From: an uncultured Bacilli bacterium
GTDB lineage: Bacteria; Bacillota_I; Bacilli_A; RF39; UBA660
Direction: 5' to 3'
DNA: 53,018 nucleotides
Assembly (NCBI GenBank): GCA_947601485.1
Contig: CANQGF010000004.1
Location: 1-53,018, forward strand
Part shown: piece after piece, positions 10,445-18,606 of the stretch
How positions within the stretch are numbered: position 1 is the first letter of the stretch
Layout of the letters: the number at the start of each line of letters is the position of its first letter
The notes under the pieces: model-generated
The model's input: the letters and a program-made list of their open reading frames with translations, nothing else
Told to the model about the DNA's origin: nothing
Database searches by the model: none
Program-made: the position numbers and the translations under genes

Positions 10445-13400
10445 ATGGAAGAAGTAAAAAGATTTTTAAGTAGTATAAATGTAGAATATAATGATGACTA
10501 TCAAGATGTAACTATTGATAAAGTGGTTTTTAATAAAGAGACTAAACTATATACTGTCTATTTAAAAAGTTTACATGTATTAAATTATAATGTCGTTACT
10601 AATTTATTTAATCAAGCTAAAAAAGGAATAAAAGGAAAAGATAAATGTTATATTATAATAAATTATGCCAATATTTTAGATAATGATGTTATTAATTATT
10701 TTCAAGAAATTTTAAATGCAATTATTTTTGAACATCCATCATTAATGAGTTTAGAAAATTCCTTTAAAGAATACCATGATGGTACTATATATTTAGAAGT
10801 CGCAAGTGTTAGCGAAGAAGCATCTTTTAAGAAAATTATTAGTAAAATTGAACAAGAATTTATAAATTTTGGCTTAGGTAAATATAATTTAGATATTAAA
10901 ATAAGTGCGGAAAAAAGTGCTGAATTAAAAAAAGAAATGGTTGAAGTAGCTGAAGTAAAAGAAGTAAAAAAAGAAGAAAGTCCAGTTATTTTTGGTTTTC
11001 ATAAAGATGGTGAAGTAACCCCAATTAAAAATATTTTAGGAGAACAAAAAGGTATTATTATTGAAGGTTATGTATTTGGTATTGATAATAGTGAGAGAAA
11101 AGGGCAAAAAGCAACAGCTTATATTGTCAATTTAAAAGTTAGTGATAAAACGGATAGTTATCCGGTTAAGTTTGTTAGATTTAAACAAGAAGAATATGAT
11201 CAAATAGTTAAAGGAGTAAAACTTAATAAATGGTATCGTATTGTCGGTAATGTGGAGATGGATAATTATTCTAAACAAATGTTAATTAATGGTTTATCTA
11301 TTGAAAGTATTAAAAGTAAAGATATTCCAATACTTGATAATGAAGAAGAAAAAAGAGTTGAACTTCATACTCATACGATGATGAGTGCCATGGATGGAGT
11401 AATTGACGCTAAAGCTTTAGTTAAATTTGCCCATGGTTTAGGTCATAAAGCGGTTGCAGTAACCGATCATGATTGTTTGCAAAGTTATCCTGATTTATAT
11501 CATGCTGTTTGTGATATAAATAAAGGTGTAGAAAAAGAAGAAGATAAATTTAAAGTTATTTATGGCGCTGAAATGAGTATTGTTAATAACGAAAATGATT
11601 TAATCTATAATTTAAAAGATTATGATTTATTAGAAGATGAATTTGTTGTTTTTGATACTGAAACTACTGGTTTTACTCCTTATAAAGATCAAATGATTGA
11701 AATTGGCGCAGTTAAAATTAAAAATGGCGTTGTATCTGAACATTTTGATGAATTAATTAATCCTGGTCGAAAATTACCAGAAAAGATAGTAGAACTTACT
11801 AACATTACTGATGAAATGTTAAAAGATAAAGATACAGAAGAAAACGCAACCAAGAGATTTTTAGAATTTATTGGTGATAGACCCCTTGTAGCTCATAATG
11901 CTAAATTTGATATTGGTTTTATAAGTGCTGCCATGAGCAAATATAACTTAGGTGAATTTAAAAATACAGTTGTGGATACAATGAGTATGGCTAGAACTTT
12001 ATATCCCGAGTGGAAAAATCATAAGTTATCAACATTAGTTAAACAATTAGATGTACCATGGGATGAATCTGCTCACCATCGTGGCGATTACGATAGTGAA
12101 GGAACAGCAGTTGGTTTTTATAAAATGTGTAAAGTTTTAAGTAATAGAAATATTGAAACAACGACAAAATTATTTAATTCCATTGATAAAGATGCTTTAT
12201 TAAAGTTTTCAAGGCCGTTTCATATGTCCATTTTAGTTCAAAATAAAGTTGGTTTAAAAAATTTATTTAAATTAGTTAGTTTTGCCAATACTAAATATTT
12301 ATATAAAGGAGATCAACCCAAATTACCAAGAGAAGAATTAGTAAGTCATCGAGAAGGTCTTTTATTTGGTAGTGGTTGTGTTAATGGGGAAATATTTGAA
12401 CAAGCCTTTACTAAAGAAGATGAAGAATTAGCTAAAATGATGCAATTTTATGATTATATTGAAGTTCAACCTCCAGAAGTTTATTCATTTCTTTGTGATT
12501 TAGATTCTAGCCCTATAAAAAATATGAGTGATATTTACACTCATTTACAAAGAATTGTTAGAGTGGCTGAAGAAGCAGGAGTTCTTGTTTGTGCAACTAG
12601 CGATGCTCATCATTTAACAAGAGAAGATAAAATTTATCGTGATATTATTGTTAATCAAAAATTCAATGGTAAGTTACACCCTTTAAATAGAAGAGGAATT
12701 ACACCACCGGATATGCATTTTTATACAACAAAAGAAATGCTTGATGCTTTTGCCTTTTTAGGAAGTGAGAAAGCTAAAGAAATAGTTATTACTAATACGA
12801 ACATTATTGCATCTCGTTGTGAAATAGTTGAGGTTATTATAGAAACAGGTGGTGTTCCTTTTTCACCAAGAATTGAAAATTCTAAAGAAATAGTTAAAGA
12901 TATGGTCTATACAAAAGCTAAAGATTGGTATGGTGACCCATTACCTCCCAATATCAGTGATCGAATTGAACAAGAATTAAAAGGTATTATTGGGGGAGGA
13001 TTTGATGTAATTTATTTAATTGCTCAAAAATTAGTTAAAAAGAGTAATGATGATGGCTTTTTAGTTGGATCCCGTGGGTCAGTTGGCTCTTCCTTTGTTG
13101 CTACAATGATGGGTATAACAGAAGTAAATCCGCTTCCAAGTCATTATCGTTGTCCAAAATGTAAACATTCCATTTTTAAAGATGATAATGGTGAAGATTT
13201 AGCTATTAAATATGGTATTGGTTTTGATTTACCAGATAAAGATTGTCCTAAATGTGGAACTAAAATGATTAAAGATGGTGAAGATATGCCATTTGCTACT
13301 TTCCTTGGTTTTAATGCTGATAAAGTGCCAGATATTGATCTTAACTTTTCCGATTTAAATCAAGCAGCAGCGCATGAATATACTAAAGTTTTGTTTGGTG

Positions 13401-14770
13401 AAGATAATGTATATCGTGCAGGAACTATTGGTACAGTTGCTGAAAAAACAGCTTATGGTTTTGTAAAAGGCTACTGTGAAGATAAAAATATTATTATGCG
13501 AAATATTGAAGTTGAAAGACTTGCGGCAGGTTGTGTTGGTGTTAAAAGAACAACAGGTCAACATCCAGGAGGAATTGTTGTTATTCCGGGTTATATGGAT
13601 GTTTATGATTTTACTCCTTATCAATATCCAGCTGAAAATACCGATGCTTCTTGGCGAACAACTCATTTTGATTATCACGCAATCGATCAAGATGTTTTAA
13701 AACTAGATATTTTAGGTCATACTGATCCGACGCAACTTCGTATGTTACAAGATTTAACTAAAATTGATGTTAAAACAGTACCATTTGATGATAAAGAAAC
13801 AATGGGCTTGTTTTTGTCACCTGAACCACTTGGGGTAACAAAAGAACAAATTATGAATGATACCGGAACTTTAGGTGTTCCAGAGTTTGGTACTCCATTT
13901 ACAATCGGAATGCTTAAAGATACAAAACCAACGACTTTTGGTGAATTAATAAAAATATCTGGCCTATCTCATGGAACTGATGTATGGCTTGGTAATGCCC
14001 AAGAATTAATCAGAAAAGGAGTAGTGCCTTTTAAAGAAGTTATTGGTTGTCGTGATGACATTATGGTTTTCTTAATTCAATGTGGTATGGAACCAATTAA
14101 GGCTTTTAAAATTATGGAATTTGTTAGAAAAGGTAAAGCTTCGAAAGATCCAGAAGGATGGAAGGCTCATAAACAAACGATGATTGATGCTGGTATTCCA
14201 GATTGGTATATTGAATCATGTGAAAAGATAAAATATATGTTCCCAAAAGCCCATGCGGCAGCTTATGTAATGAGTGCTTTTCGAATTGCTTATTTTAAAG
14301 TTCATTATCCAGCTGAATATTATGCTTCTTATTTCTCAACTCGTTTTGATATTTTTGAAATTGAAACCATGATTCAAGGCTATGATGCAATTAAATTAAG
14401 AATAAATGAAATAATTGGTAAAGGCTATGATGCTTCTAGTAGAGAAACCGAACTTTTAGAAACTTTAAAATTAGCTTTGGAAGCAACAGCAAGAGGATTT
14501 AAATTTGGTAATATCGATATTGAAAAAAGCGAAGCTAAAAATTATGTTATTGCAAGTGATCACGTTACTTTAATTTCACCATTTAGTACGCTTGAAGGTT
14601 TAGGAGAAGCAGTGGCTAATCAAATTATTGAAGAAAGAAATAAAAAACCATTTTATTGTGTAGAAGATTTCCAAGAAAGAGGAAAAGTTAATATCGCAAC
14701 TATGGAAAAATTAAGAAATTTAGGAGTCTTCAATAATATGCCTGAATCAGCTCAATTAAGTTTATTTTAG
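10445..14770 (+). CDS. polC: DNA polymerase III PolC with 3'-5' exonuclease
   Basis: This is the main leading-strand replicase of low-GC Gram-positives, 1,441 residues and full length. In order: an N-terminal domain, an OB fold (about 200-290, GIIIEGYVFGIDNSERKGQ), a PHP domain with intact histidines (ELHTHTMMSAMDG, VTDHDC), an inserted DEDDh proofreading exonuclease (VFDTETTGF, LVAHNAKFDIGF, HRGDYDSEGTA), a zinc-binding pair CPKCKH and CPKCGT near 900-940, the palm aspartates PDIDLNFS, and the thumb/tail LGVFNNMPESAQLSLF. GTGGAG precedes the ATG. It sits directly behind dnaE and is probably co-transcribed with it. A terminator overlaps its stop codon. Confidence 0.97.
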   Translation: MEEVKRFLSSINVEYNDDYQDVTIDKVVFNKETKLYTVYLKSLHVLNYNVVTNLFNQAKKGIKGKDKCYIIINYANILDNDVINYFQEILNAIIFEHPSLMSLENSFKEYHDGTIYLEVASVSEEASFKKIISKIEQEFINFGLGKYNLDIKISAEKSAELKKEMVEVAEVKEVKKEESPVIFGFHKDGEVTPIKNILGEQKGIIIEGYVFGIDNSERKGQKATAYIVNLKVSDKTDSYPVKFVRFKQEEYDQIVKGVKLNKWYRIVGNVEMDNYSKQMLINGLSIESIKSKDIPILDNEEEKRVELHTHTMMSAMDGVIDAKALVKFAHGLGHKAVAVTDHDCLQSYPDLYHAVCDINKGVEKEEDKFKVIYGAEMSIVNNENDLIYNLKDYDLLEDEFVVFDTETTGFTPYKDQMIEIGAVKIKNGVVSEHFDELINPGRKLPEKIVELTNITDEMLKDKDTEENATKRFLEFIGDRPLVAHNAKFDIGFISAAMSKYNLGEFKNTVVDTMSMARTLYPEWKNHKLSTLVKQLDVPWDESAHHRGDYDSEGTAVGFYKMCKVLSNRNIETTTKLFNSIDKDALLKFSRPFHMSILVQNKVGLKNLFKLVSFANTKYLYKGDQPKLPREELVSHREGLLFGSGCVNGEIFEQAFTKEDEELAKMMQFYDYIEVQPPEVYSFLCDLDSSPIKNMSDIYTHLQRIVRVAEEAGVLVCATSDAHHLTREDKIYRDIIVNQKFNGKLHPLNRRGITPPDMHFYTTKEMLDAFAFLGSEKAKEIVITNTNIIASRCEIVEVIIETGGVPFSPRIENSKEIVKDMVYTKAKDWYGDPLPPNISDRIEQELKGIIGGGFDVIYLIAQKLVKKSNDDGFLVGSRGSVGSSFVATMMGITEVNPLPSHYRCPKCKHSIFKDDNGEDLAIKYGIGFDLPDKDCPKCGTKMIKDGEDMPFATFLGFNADKVPDIDLNFSDLNQAAAHEYTKVLFGEDNVYRAGTIGTVAEKTAYGFVKGYCEDKNIIMRNIEVERLAAGCVGVKRTTGQHPGGIVVIPGYMDVYDFTPYQYPAENTDASWRTTHFDYHAIDQDVLKLDILGHTDPTQLRMLQDLTKIDVKTVPFDDKETMGLFLSPEPLGVTKEQIMNDTGTLGVPEFGTPFTIGMLKDTKPTTFGELIKISGLSHGTDVWLGNAQELIRKGVVPFKEVIGCRDDIMVFLIQCGMEPIKAFKIMEFVRKGKASKDPEGWKAHKQTMIDAGIPDWYIESCEKIKYMFPKAHAAAYVMSAFRIAYFKVHYPAEYYASYFSTRFDIFEIETMIQGYDAIKLRINEIIGKGYDASSRETELLETLKLALEATARGFKFGNIDIEKSEAKNYVIASDHVTLISPFSTLEGLGEAVANQIIEERNKKPFYCVEDFQERGKVNIATMEKLRNLGVFNNMPESAQLSLF

Positions 14771-14793
14771 AGGTAGAATTCTATCTCTTTTTT
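14769..14793 (+). terminator. intrinsic terminator after polC
   Basis: AGAGGTAGAA/TTCTATCTCT stem with one G-U pair, directly followed by a T run. It overlaps the polC stop codon. Confidence 0.7.
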
Positions 14794-14870
14794 CATTAAT
14801 TATAATTATTTAATAGTAATTTTTTCTTAATTATTATATAATTAAATAAGGAAAAAAGGATGGAGAAGTT

Positions 14871-15389
14871 ATGGATATATTTGTACCAGATATTTATGCA
14901 CAAAGTATTTATACAATAGATTATAAAAAATTAAAGAAAAGAGGAATAAAATGTTTACTTTTTGATTTAAATAATACTATTGCTAGTTATGAAGTTCTTT
15001 ATCCCGATGATAAATTAAGAGAGAAAATGTTTGAGTTACAAAGAGATTTTAAAGTAATAATTGTTTCTAATAGCAATAAAAATCGTCTTCGTCCTTTTAA
15101 AGAAAAACTTAATATAGATACCTCTTTTTCTTCAAAAAAACCTTTTTCTAAAAAATATAAAAAAATTATGAAAATGTATAATTTTAAAGATACGGAAATT
15201 TGTATGATTGGGGACTCACTTCTTACAGATATTTGGGGTGGAAATAGAATGAATTTTACAACTATTTTAGTTAACGCCATCAGTGAAGAAGAGCCCTTTC
15301 ATGTTCGTATTGCTAGATCTATAGAAAAGAAAATTATTAAATCACTTAATAAAAAAGGAATACTTTTTAAAGGTGAATATTATGACTAA
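14871..15389 (+). CDS. yqeG: YqeG family HAD IIIA-type phosphatase
   Basis: The 172-residue protein has the HAD motifs FDLNNTI (the YqeG variant, with N replacing the second aspartate), VSNSNK (motif II), KKPFSKKY (motif III lysine) and MIGDSLLTDIWGGNRM (motif IV). YqeG proteins are short cytosolic HAD-fold proteins of uncertain substrate. They are usually encoded next to the YqeH ribosome-assembly GTPase, as here (8-nt overlap with yqeH). A possible -10 TATAAT is at 14837-14842 and GGAG lies before the ATG. The motif I change N for D is typical of the family and leaves its catalytic activity in question. Confidence 0.88.
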   Translation: MDIFVPDIYAQSIYTIDYKKLKKRGIKCLLFDLNNTIASYEVLYPDDKLREKMFELQRDFKVIIVSNSNKNRLRPFKEKLNIDTSFSSKKPFSKKYKKIMKMYNFKDTEICMIGDSLLTDIWGGNRMNFTTILVNAISEEEPFHVRIARSIEKKIIKSLNKKGILFKGEYYD

Positions 15390-16257
15390 ATGCCATGGTT
15401 GTGGAATAACTCTACAATATAGTGATAAAACTAAATTAGGGTTTACTCCTAATTTACAAAATACTTATTGTGAACGTTGTTTTAAAACAATTCATTATAA
15501 TCAAGAATTAAAAATAGATAATGTAGATAATAATAAAATTATTCAAAAAATTAATAATTTAAAATATTTTACTATTTTTATTAGTGATTTATTCAGTTTA
15601 AATAATAATGTTATTAATGAATTTAAAAAAATTAAAAATAATAAGATTTTAGTTTTAAATAAATGTGATTTAATACCAGATAATTTAAAATTAGAACATT
15701 TAGAAGAAAATATAAAAAAAGTTTATCATATTGAAGAAGAAGTTATTTTTATCAGTGCTAAAAATAAAATGTATTTGAATTATATTGAAGAATTAATTAC
15801 TTATTACAAAAAGATTATTTTTTGTGGTGAAACATCTTCAGGTAAAAGTACTTTAATTAATAATTTAATGATGGCTAATTTAACAACTAGTAAATATCAA
15901 AATACTACATTAGAATTTATTAAATTAAAAAAAGATGAAAATATTATTTACGATACACCGGGTTTATTTATAAATAATAATAAGGTAATCGATAAAATTA
16001 AAGTTCAAACTAAAGCGTTAAATAAAGATTATGCTCTAACAATTAATAATATCAAATTAAAGGGTCTTGATAATATAACTATTTATCTTGATAAAGAAAT
16101 AAATATAAAGAGTAAAAAAGAAGATTTAGAATTAATTAATCAAATAAATATAAATAAACCTACTGATATACTTATACCTGGAGGGTTTATCTTTATTAAA
16201 AAGGGTAGCATTTTAACAAATGAAATACTAGAGATACGCGATTCAATTATAAAATAA
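15382..16257 (+). CDS. yqeH: ribosome-assembly GTPase YqeH
   Basis: This is a circularly permuted GTPase needed for 30S subunit assembly. An N-terminal zinc finger (C4, C7, C30, C33; CHGCG and YCERC) comes first. The G motifs then follow in permuted order: G4 LNKCDLI near 95, G1 GETSSGKST near 150 and G3 DTPG near 192. At 291 residues it is shorter than the Bacillus protein (about 366), mostly because of a reduced C-terminal domain. The ORF track begins at GTG 15373. ATG 15382 is preferred because AGGTG at 15371-15375 is six bases upstream and MTKCHGCG is the usual beginning. It is coupled to yqeG and followed after 13 nt by mutL. Confidence 0.92.
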   Translation: MTKCHGCGITLQYSDKTKLGFTPNLQNTYCERCFKTIHYNQELKIDNVDNNKIIQKINNLKYFTIFISDLFSLNNNVINEFKKIKNNKILVLNKCDLIPDNLKLEHLEENIKKVYHIEEEVIFISAKNKMYLNYIEELITYYKKIIFCGETSSGKSTLINNLMMANLTTSKYQNTTLEFIKLKKDENIIYDTPGLFINNNKVIDKIKVQTKALNKDYALTINNIKLKGLDNITIYLDKEINIKSKKEDLELINQININKPTDILIPGGFIFIKKGSILTNEILEIRDSIIK

Positions 16258-16270
16258 AGGATGTAGTAAA

Positions 16271-17986
16271 ATGAGTGTTATAAAAGTAATGAGTGAAAAT
16301 TTGGCTAATAAAATTGCAGCTGGTGAAGTTGTTGAAAAATGTGCATCAGTTGTAAAAGAATTAGTTGAAAACGCTATTGATGCTAAAGCCACTATTATTA
16401 AAGTTAACTTAATTAAAGGTGGGCTAGAAGAAATCAAAGTCATTGATAATGGGGTAGGAATGGATGAAAATGACGCCATTATGGCTTTTTCTAGACATGC
16501 AACTAGTAAAATATATAAAGATGATGATTTATTTTTTATCGATACTTTAGGTTTTAGAGGTGAGGCGTTGCCTTCGATTGCTTCTGTATCAGAAGTTTAT
16601 CTAGAGACTTGTCAAAAAGATGTTGGAACAAAAGTGCATATCAAAGGGGGAGAACTTTTAGAGAAAGGTTTAAGCAGTGCGGTAGTGGGAACTAAAATCA
16701 CTATTACTAATTTATTTTATAATACTCCAGCTCGTCTTAAATATCTTAAAAGTGAAGCAACAGAATTAGCTAATACAACAGCCTTTTTAGAAAAATTAGC
16801 TTTAGATAAACCAGAAATAACTTTTACTTTAACTAATAATAATACTTTAATTTTTAAAACTTCCGGAAGTGGCAATTTATTAAAAGCTATTCATGAAATA
16901 TATGGTCTTAATGTGTCAAGTAAAATGATTCCTATTCATGCATTATCTGATGATTTTGAAATAACAGGTTTTATTTCTAAACCAGAAATATTAAAATCAT
17001 CACGTAATTATTTAATTACGTTTATTAATGAAAGAGTTGTTAGAAATAATGATATTAATCGTGCTATAAATGATGCTTATTATACTTATAAACCCGATGG
17101 TAAATATCCTATTGTAGTTATAAACATTTATACTGATCCCACTTTAGTCGATGTTAATATTCATCCAACTAAACAAGATGTTAAGATTAGTAAAATTAAT
17201 GATTTATATAATTTATTATATCAAACTATTAAAGATGCTTTATATGATTCACTACTTATTCCGGATGCTATACCTAAAGAAGAAGCTGATAAAATAAAAA
17301 ATAGTTTTGAACCTATCGCAAAATTTCAAAATATTGATGGTGAACAAACAACTTTTGATTTTAATACTCCTAGTGAACCAGTTAAAAATGAAGAATTTAA
17401 AAGTTTGGTGTTGCATCCAGTTGGAGTTTGTCTTGGTACATATATTATTTGTGATAATGAAGATGGCATTTATTTAATCGATCAACATGCAGCGCAAGAA
17501 CGAGTTAATTATGAAAATTATTTAGCTAATTTAAAAAAAGAACAAGTACATATTACCAATTTATTAATTCCTATTACTATTGAATTATCCCAAAGTGATT
17601 ATCAAAAATTTCAAATTCATCATGAAGTATTTGATAAAATGGGATTTGTTTGGGAAGAATTTGGTATTAATACCATTATAATTAAAAGCCATCCTTTTTG
17701 GTTAAAAACAGGTTATGAAGAAGAAAGTATTAAAAAAATAATTGATTTAATCATCAATTTAGAAGGGAATTTTGACCCCATTAAATTTAGAGAAAATGTC
17801 GCTATTACTTTAGCTTGTAAAATGGCCATTAAAGCTAATGATCATATCAGTATGTTAGAAATTGAAGGACTTCTTAATAATTTAATGAAATGTGATAATC
17901 CTTATAATTGTCCGCATGGAAGACCTACTATTATTAAATTTAGTGTTTATGATTTAGAAAAGATGTTTAAAAGAGCAATGAATTAA
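16271..17986 (+). CDS. mutL: DNA mismatch repair protein MutL
   Basis: The GHKL ATPase motifs are clear (NKIAAGEVVEKCASVVKEL, ELVENAIDAKA, DNGVGMD, FRGEALPSI, GTKITITNLFYNTPARLKY). The C-terminal domain has the nicking-endonuclease motif DQHAAQERVNYE, which fits DQHA(x)2E(x)4E, and the later CPHGRPT metal-site segment. It should therefore be a MutH-independent, MutL-endonuclease type of mismatch repair protein. The length of 571 residues is slightly short. It probably belongs to the yqeG-yqeH operon. mutS is not in this window. A terminator follows. Confidence 0.96.
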   Translation: MSVIKVMSENLANKIAAGEVVEKCASVVKELVENAIDAKATIIKVNLIKGGLEEIKVIDNGVGMDENDAIMAFSRHATSKIYKDDDLFFIDTLGFRGEALPSIASVSEVYLETCQKDVGTKVHIKGGELLEKGLSSAVVGTKITITNLFYNTPARLKYLKSEATELANTTAFLEKLALDKPEITFTLTNNNTLIFKTSGSGNLLKAIHEIYGLNVSSKMIPIHALSDDFEITGFISKPEILKSSRNYLITFINERVVRNNDINRAINDAYYTYKPDGKYPIVVINIYTDPTLVDVNIHPTKQDVKISKINDLYNLLYQTIKDALYDSLLIPDAIPKEEADKIKNSFEPIAKFQNIDGEQTTFDFNTPSEPVKNEEFKSLVLHPVGVCLGTYIICDNEDGIYLIDQHAAQERVNYENYLANLKKEQVHITNLLIPITIELSQSDYQKFQIHHEVFDKMGFVWEEFGINTIIIKSHPFWLKTGYEEESIKKIIDLIINLEGNFDPIKFRENVAITLACKMAIKANDHISMLEIEGLLNNLMKCDNPYNCPHGRPTIIKFSVYDLEKMFKRAMN

Positions 17987-17995
17987 AAACTCTTG

Positions 17996-18022
17996 GAATG
18001 GTACAAAATACCGTTCTTTTTT
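17996..18022 (+). terminator. intrinsic terminator after mutL
   Basis: GAATGGTA - CAAAA - TACCGTTC stem (one G-U) followed by six T. It ends the yqeG-yqeH-mutL unit and separates it from the convergent regulator gene. Confidence 0.75.
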
Positions 18023-18042
18023 ATGTAAAATTAAAATTATTT

Positions 18043-18489
18043 TTAACCTCTCTTATGAGGTATACTTTCATCAGTTAAATATAAAATGTAATCGACTGGT
18101 ACATTATAATATTTAGCTAAAGTAATAAGTTTATTAATTGGTATTTCACTATAATTAGATTCATAATGTGAATAACCTTTTCTACTCATATTTAATACTT
18201 TAGCTATATCTTCTTGTAATAAATCACGATCTTCTCTTATTTCTTTTAAGCGAATTAAAGAATTATTATCCATTTTGGAAGGTTTGTATTTGTCTTTAAA
18301 ATCAGTAAGTTCCAAAAGATAATCAGCACTAATATTATAAAAATCAGCTAAATTTTTTAAAGTTTCTAAAGATATTTTTCTCGTTGTTCTTTCATATTGA
18401 GAGTATCCTGTTTGGCTCATGTTTATGAATTCTGCTAATTCAGCTTGACTTAAATTTTTTTCTTTTCTTAATTCTTTTAATCTTTTCAT
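18043..18489 (-). CDS. tandem XRE-family HTH regulator
   Basis: The 148-residue protein consists of two complete Cro/CI-type helix-turn-helix domains. The first (about 1-62) reads KNLSQAELAEFINMSQTGYSQYE. The second (about 75-140) reads RDLLQEDIAKVLNMSRKGYSHYE. A short linker joins them, and each domain ends in a similar DYLLELTD / DYILYLTD segment, so an internal duplication is clear. There is no sensor, protease or dimerisation domain. The gene diverges from the surface protein gene at 18607. The shared 117-bp spacer holds a promoter and two identical palindromic sites, which are the likely targets of this protein. That link is inference. Confidence 0.85.
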   Translation of the reverse strand: MKRLKELRKEKNLSQAELAEFINMSQTGYSQYERTTRKISLETLKNLADFYNISADYLLELTDFKDKYKPSKMDNNSLIRLKEIREDRDLLQEDIAKVLNMSRKGYSHYESNYSEIPINKLITLAKYYNVPVDYILYLTDESIPHKRG

Positions 18490-18528
18490 AAAATATCAAA
18501 TAAAATGTATCATAAAAAAAATTATACA

Positions 18529-18557
18529 TTGACTTATGCTCATAAATGAATTAAAAT
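18529..18557 (+). promoter_or_regulatory. promoter of the cysteine-rich surface protein gene
   Basis: TTGACT (18529-18534), 17-bp spacer, TAAAAT (18552-18557). The first operator-like palindrome lies in its spacer. AAGGAG precedes ATG 18607. Confidence 0.65.
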
Positions 18558-18589
18558 AAGTATATAAAAATAACTCGTTTATGAGCATA
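18535..18589. promoter_or_regulatory. paired operator-like inverted repeat TATGCTCATAAA
   Basis: TATGCTCATAAA (18535-18546) and its exact complement TTTATGAGCATA (18578-18589) form a perfect 12-bp inverted repeat. Each half contains a TATGNNCATA palindrome, centre-to-centre 45 bp. The left copy lies between -35 and -10, and the right copy lies about 20-30 bp past the -10. Candidate binding sites of the divergent tandem-XRE protein. Confidence 0.65.
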
Positions 18590-18606
18590 GAAAAGGAGAA
18601 TAATTT

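Noticed and set aside
13355-13700. Opposite and alternative-frame ORFs inside polC (13355-13690 minus, 13476-13700 plus)
   Set aside because: They lie wholly inside a full-length, motif-complete polC and have no ribosome-binding sites or recognisable family.
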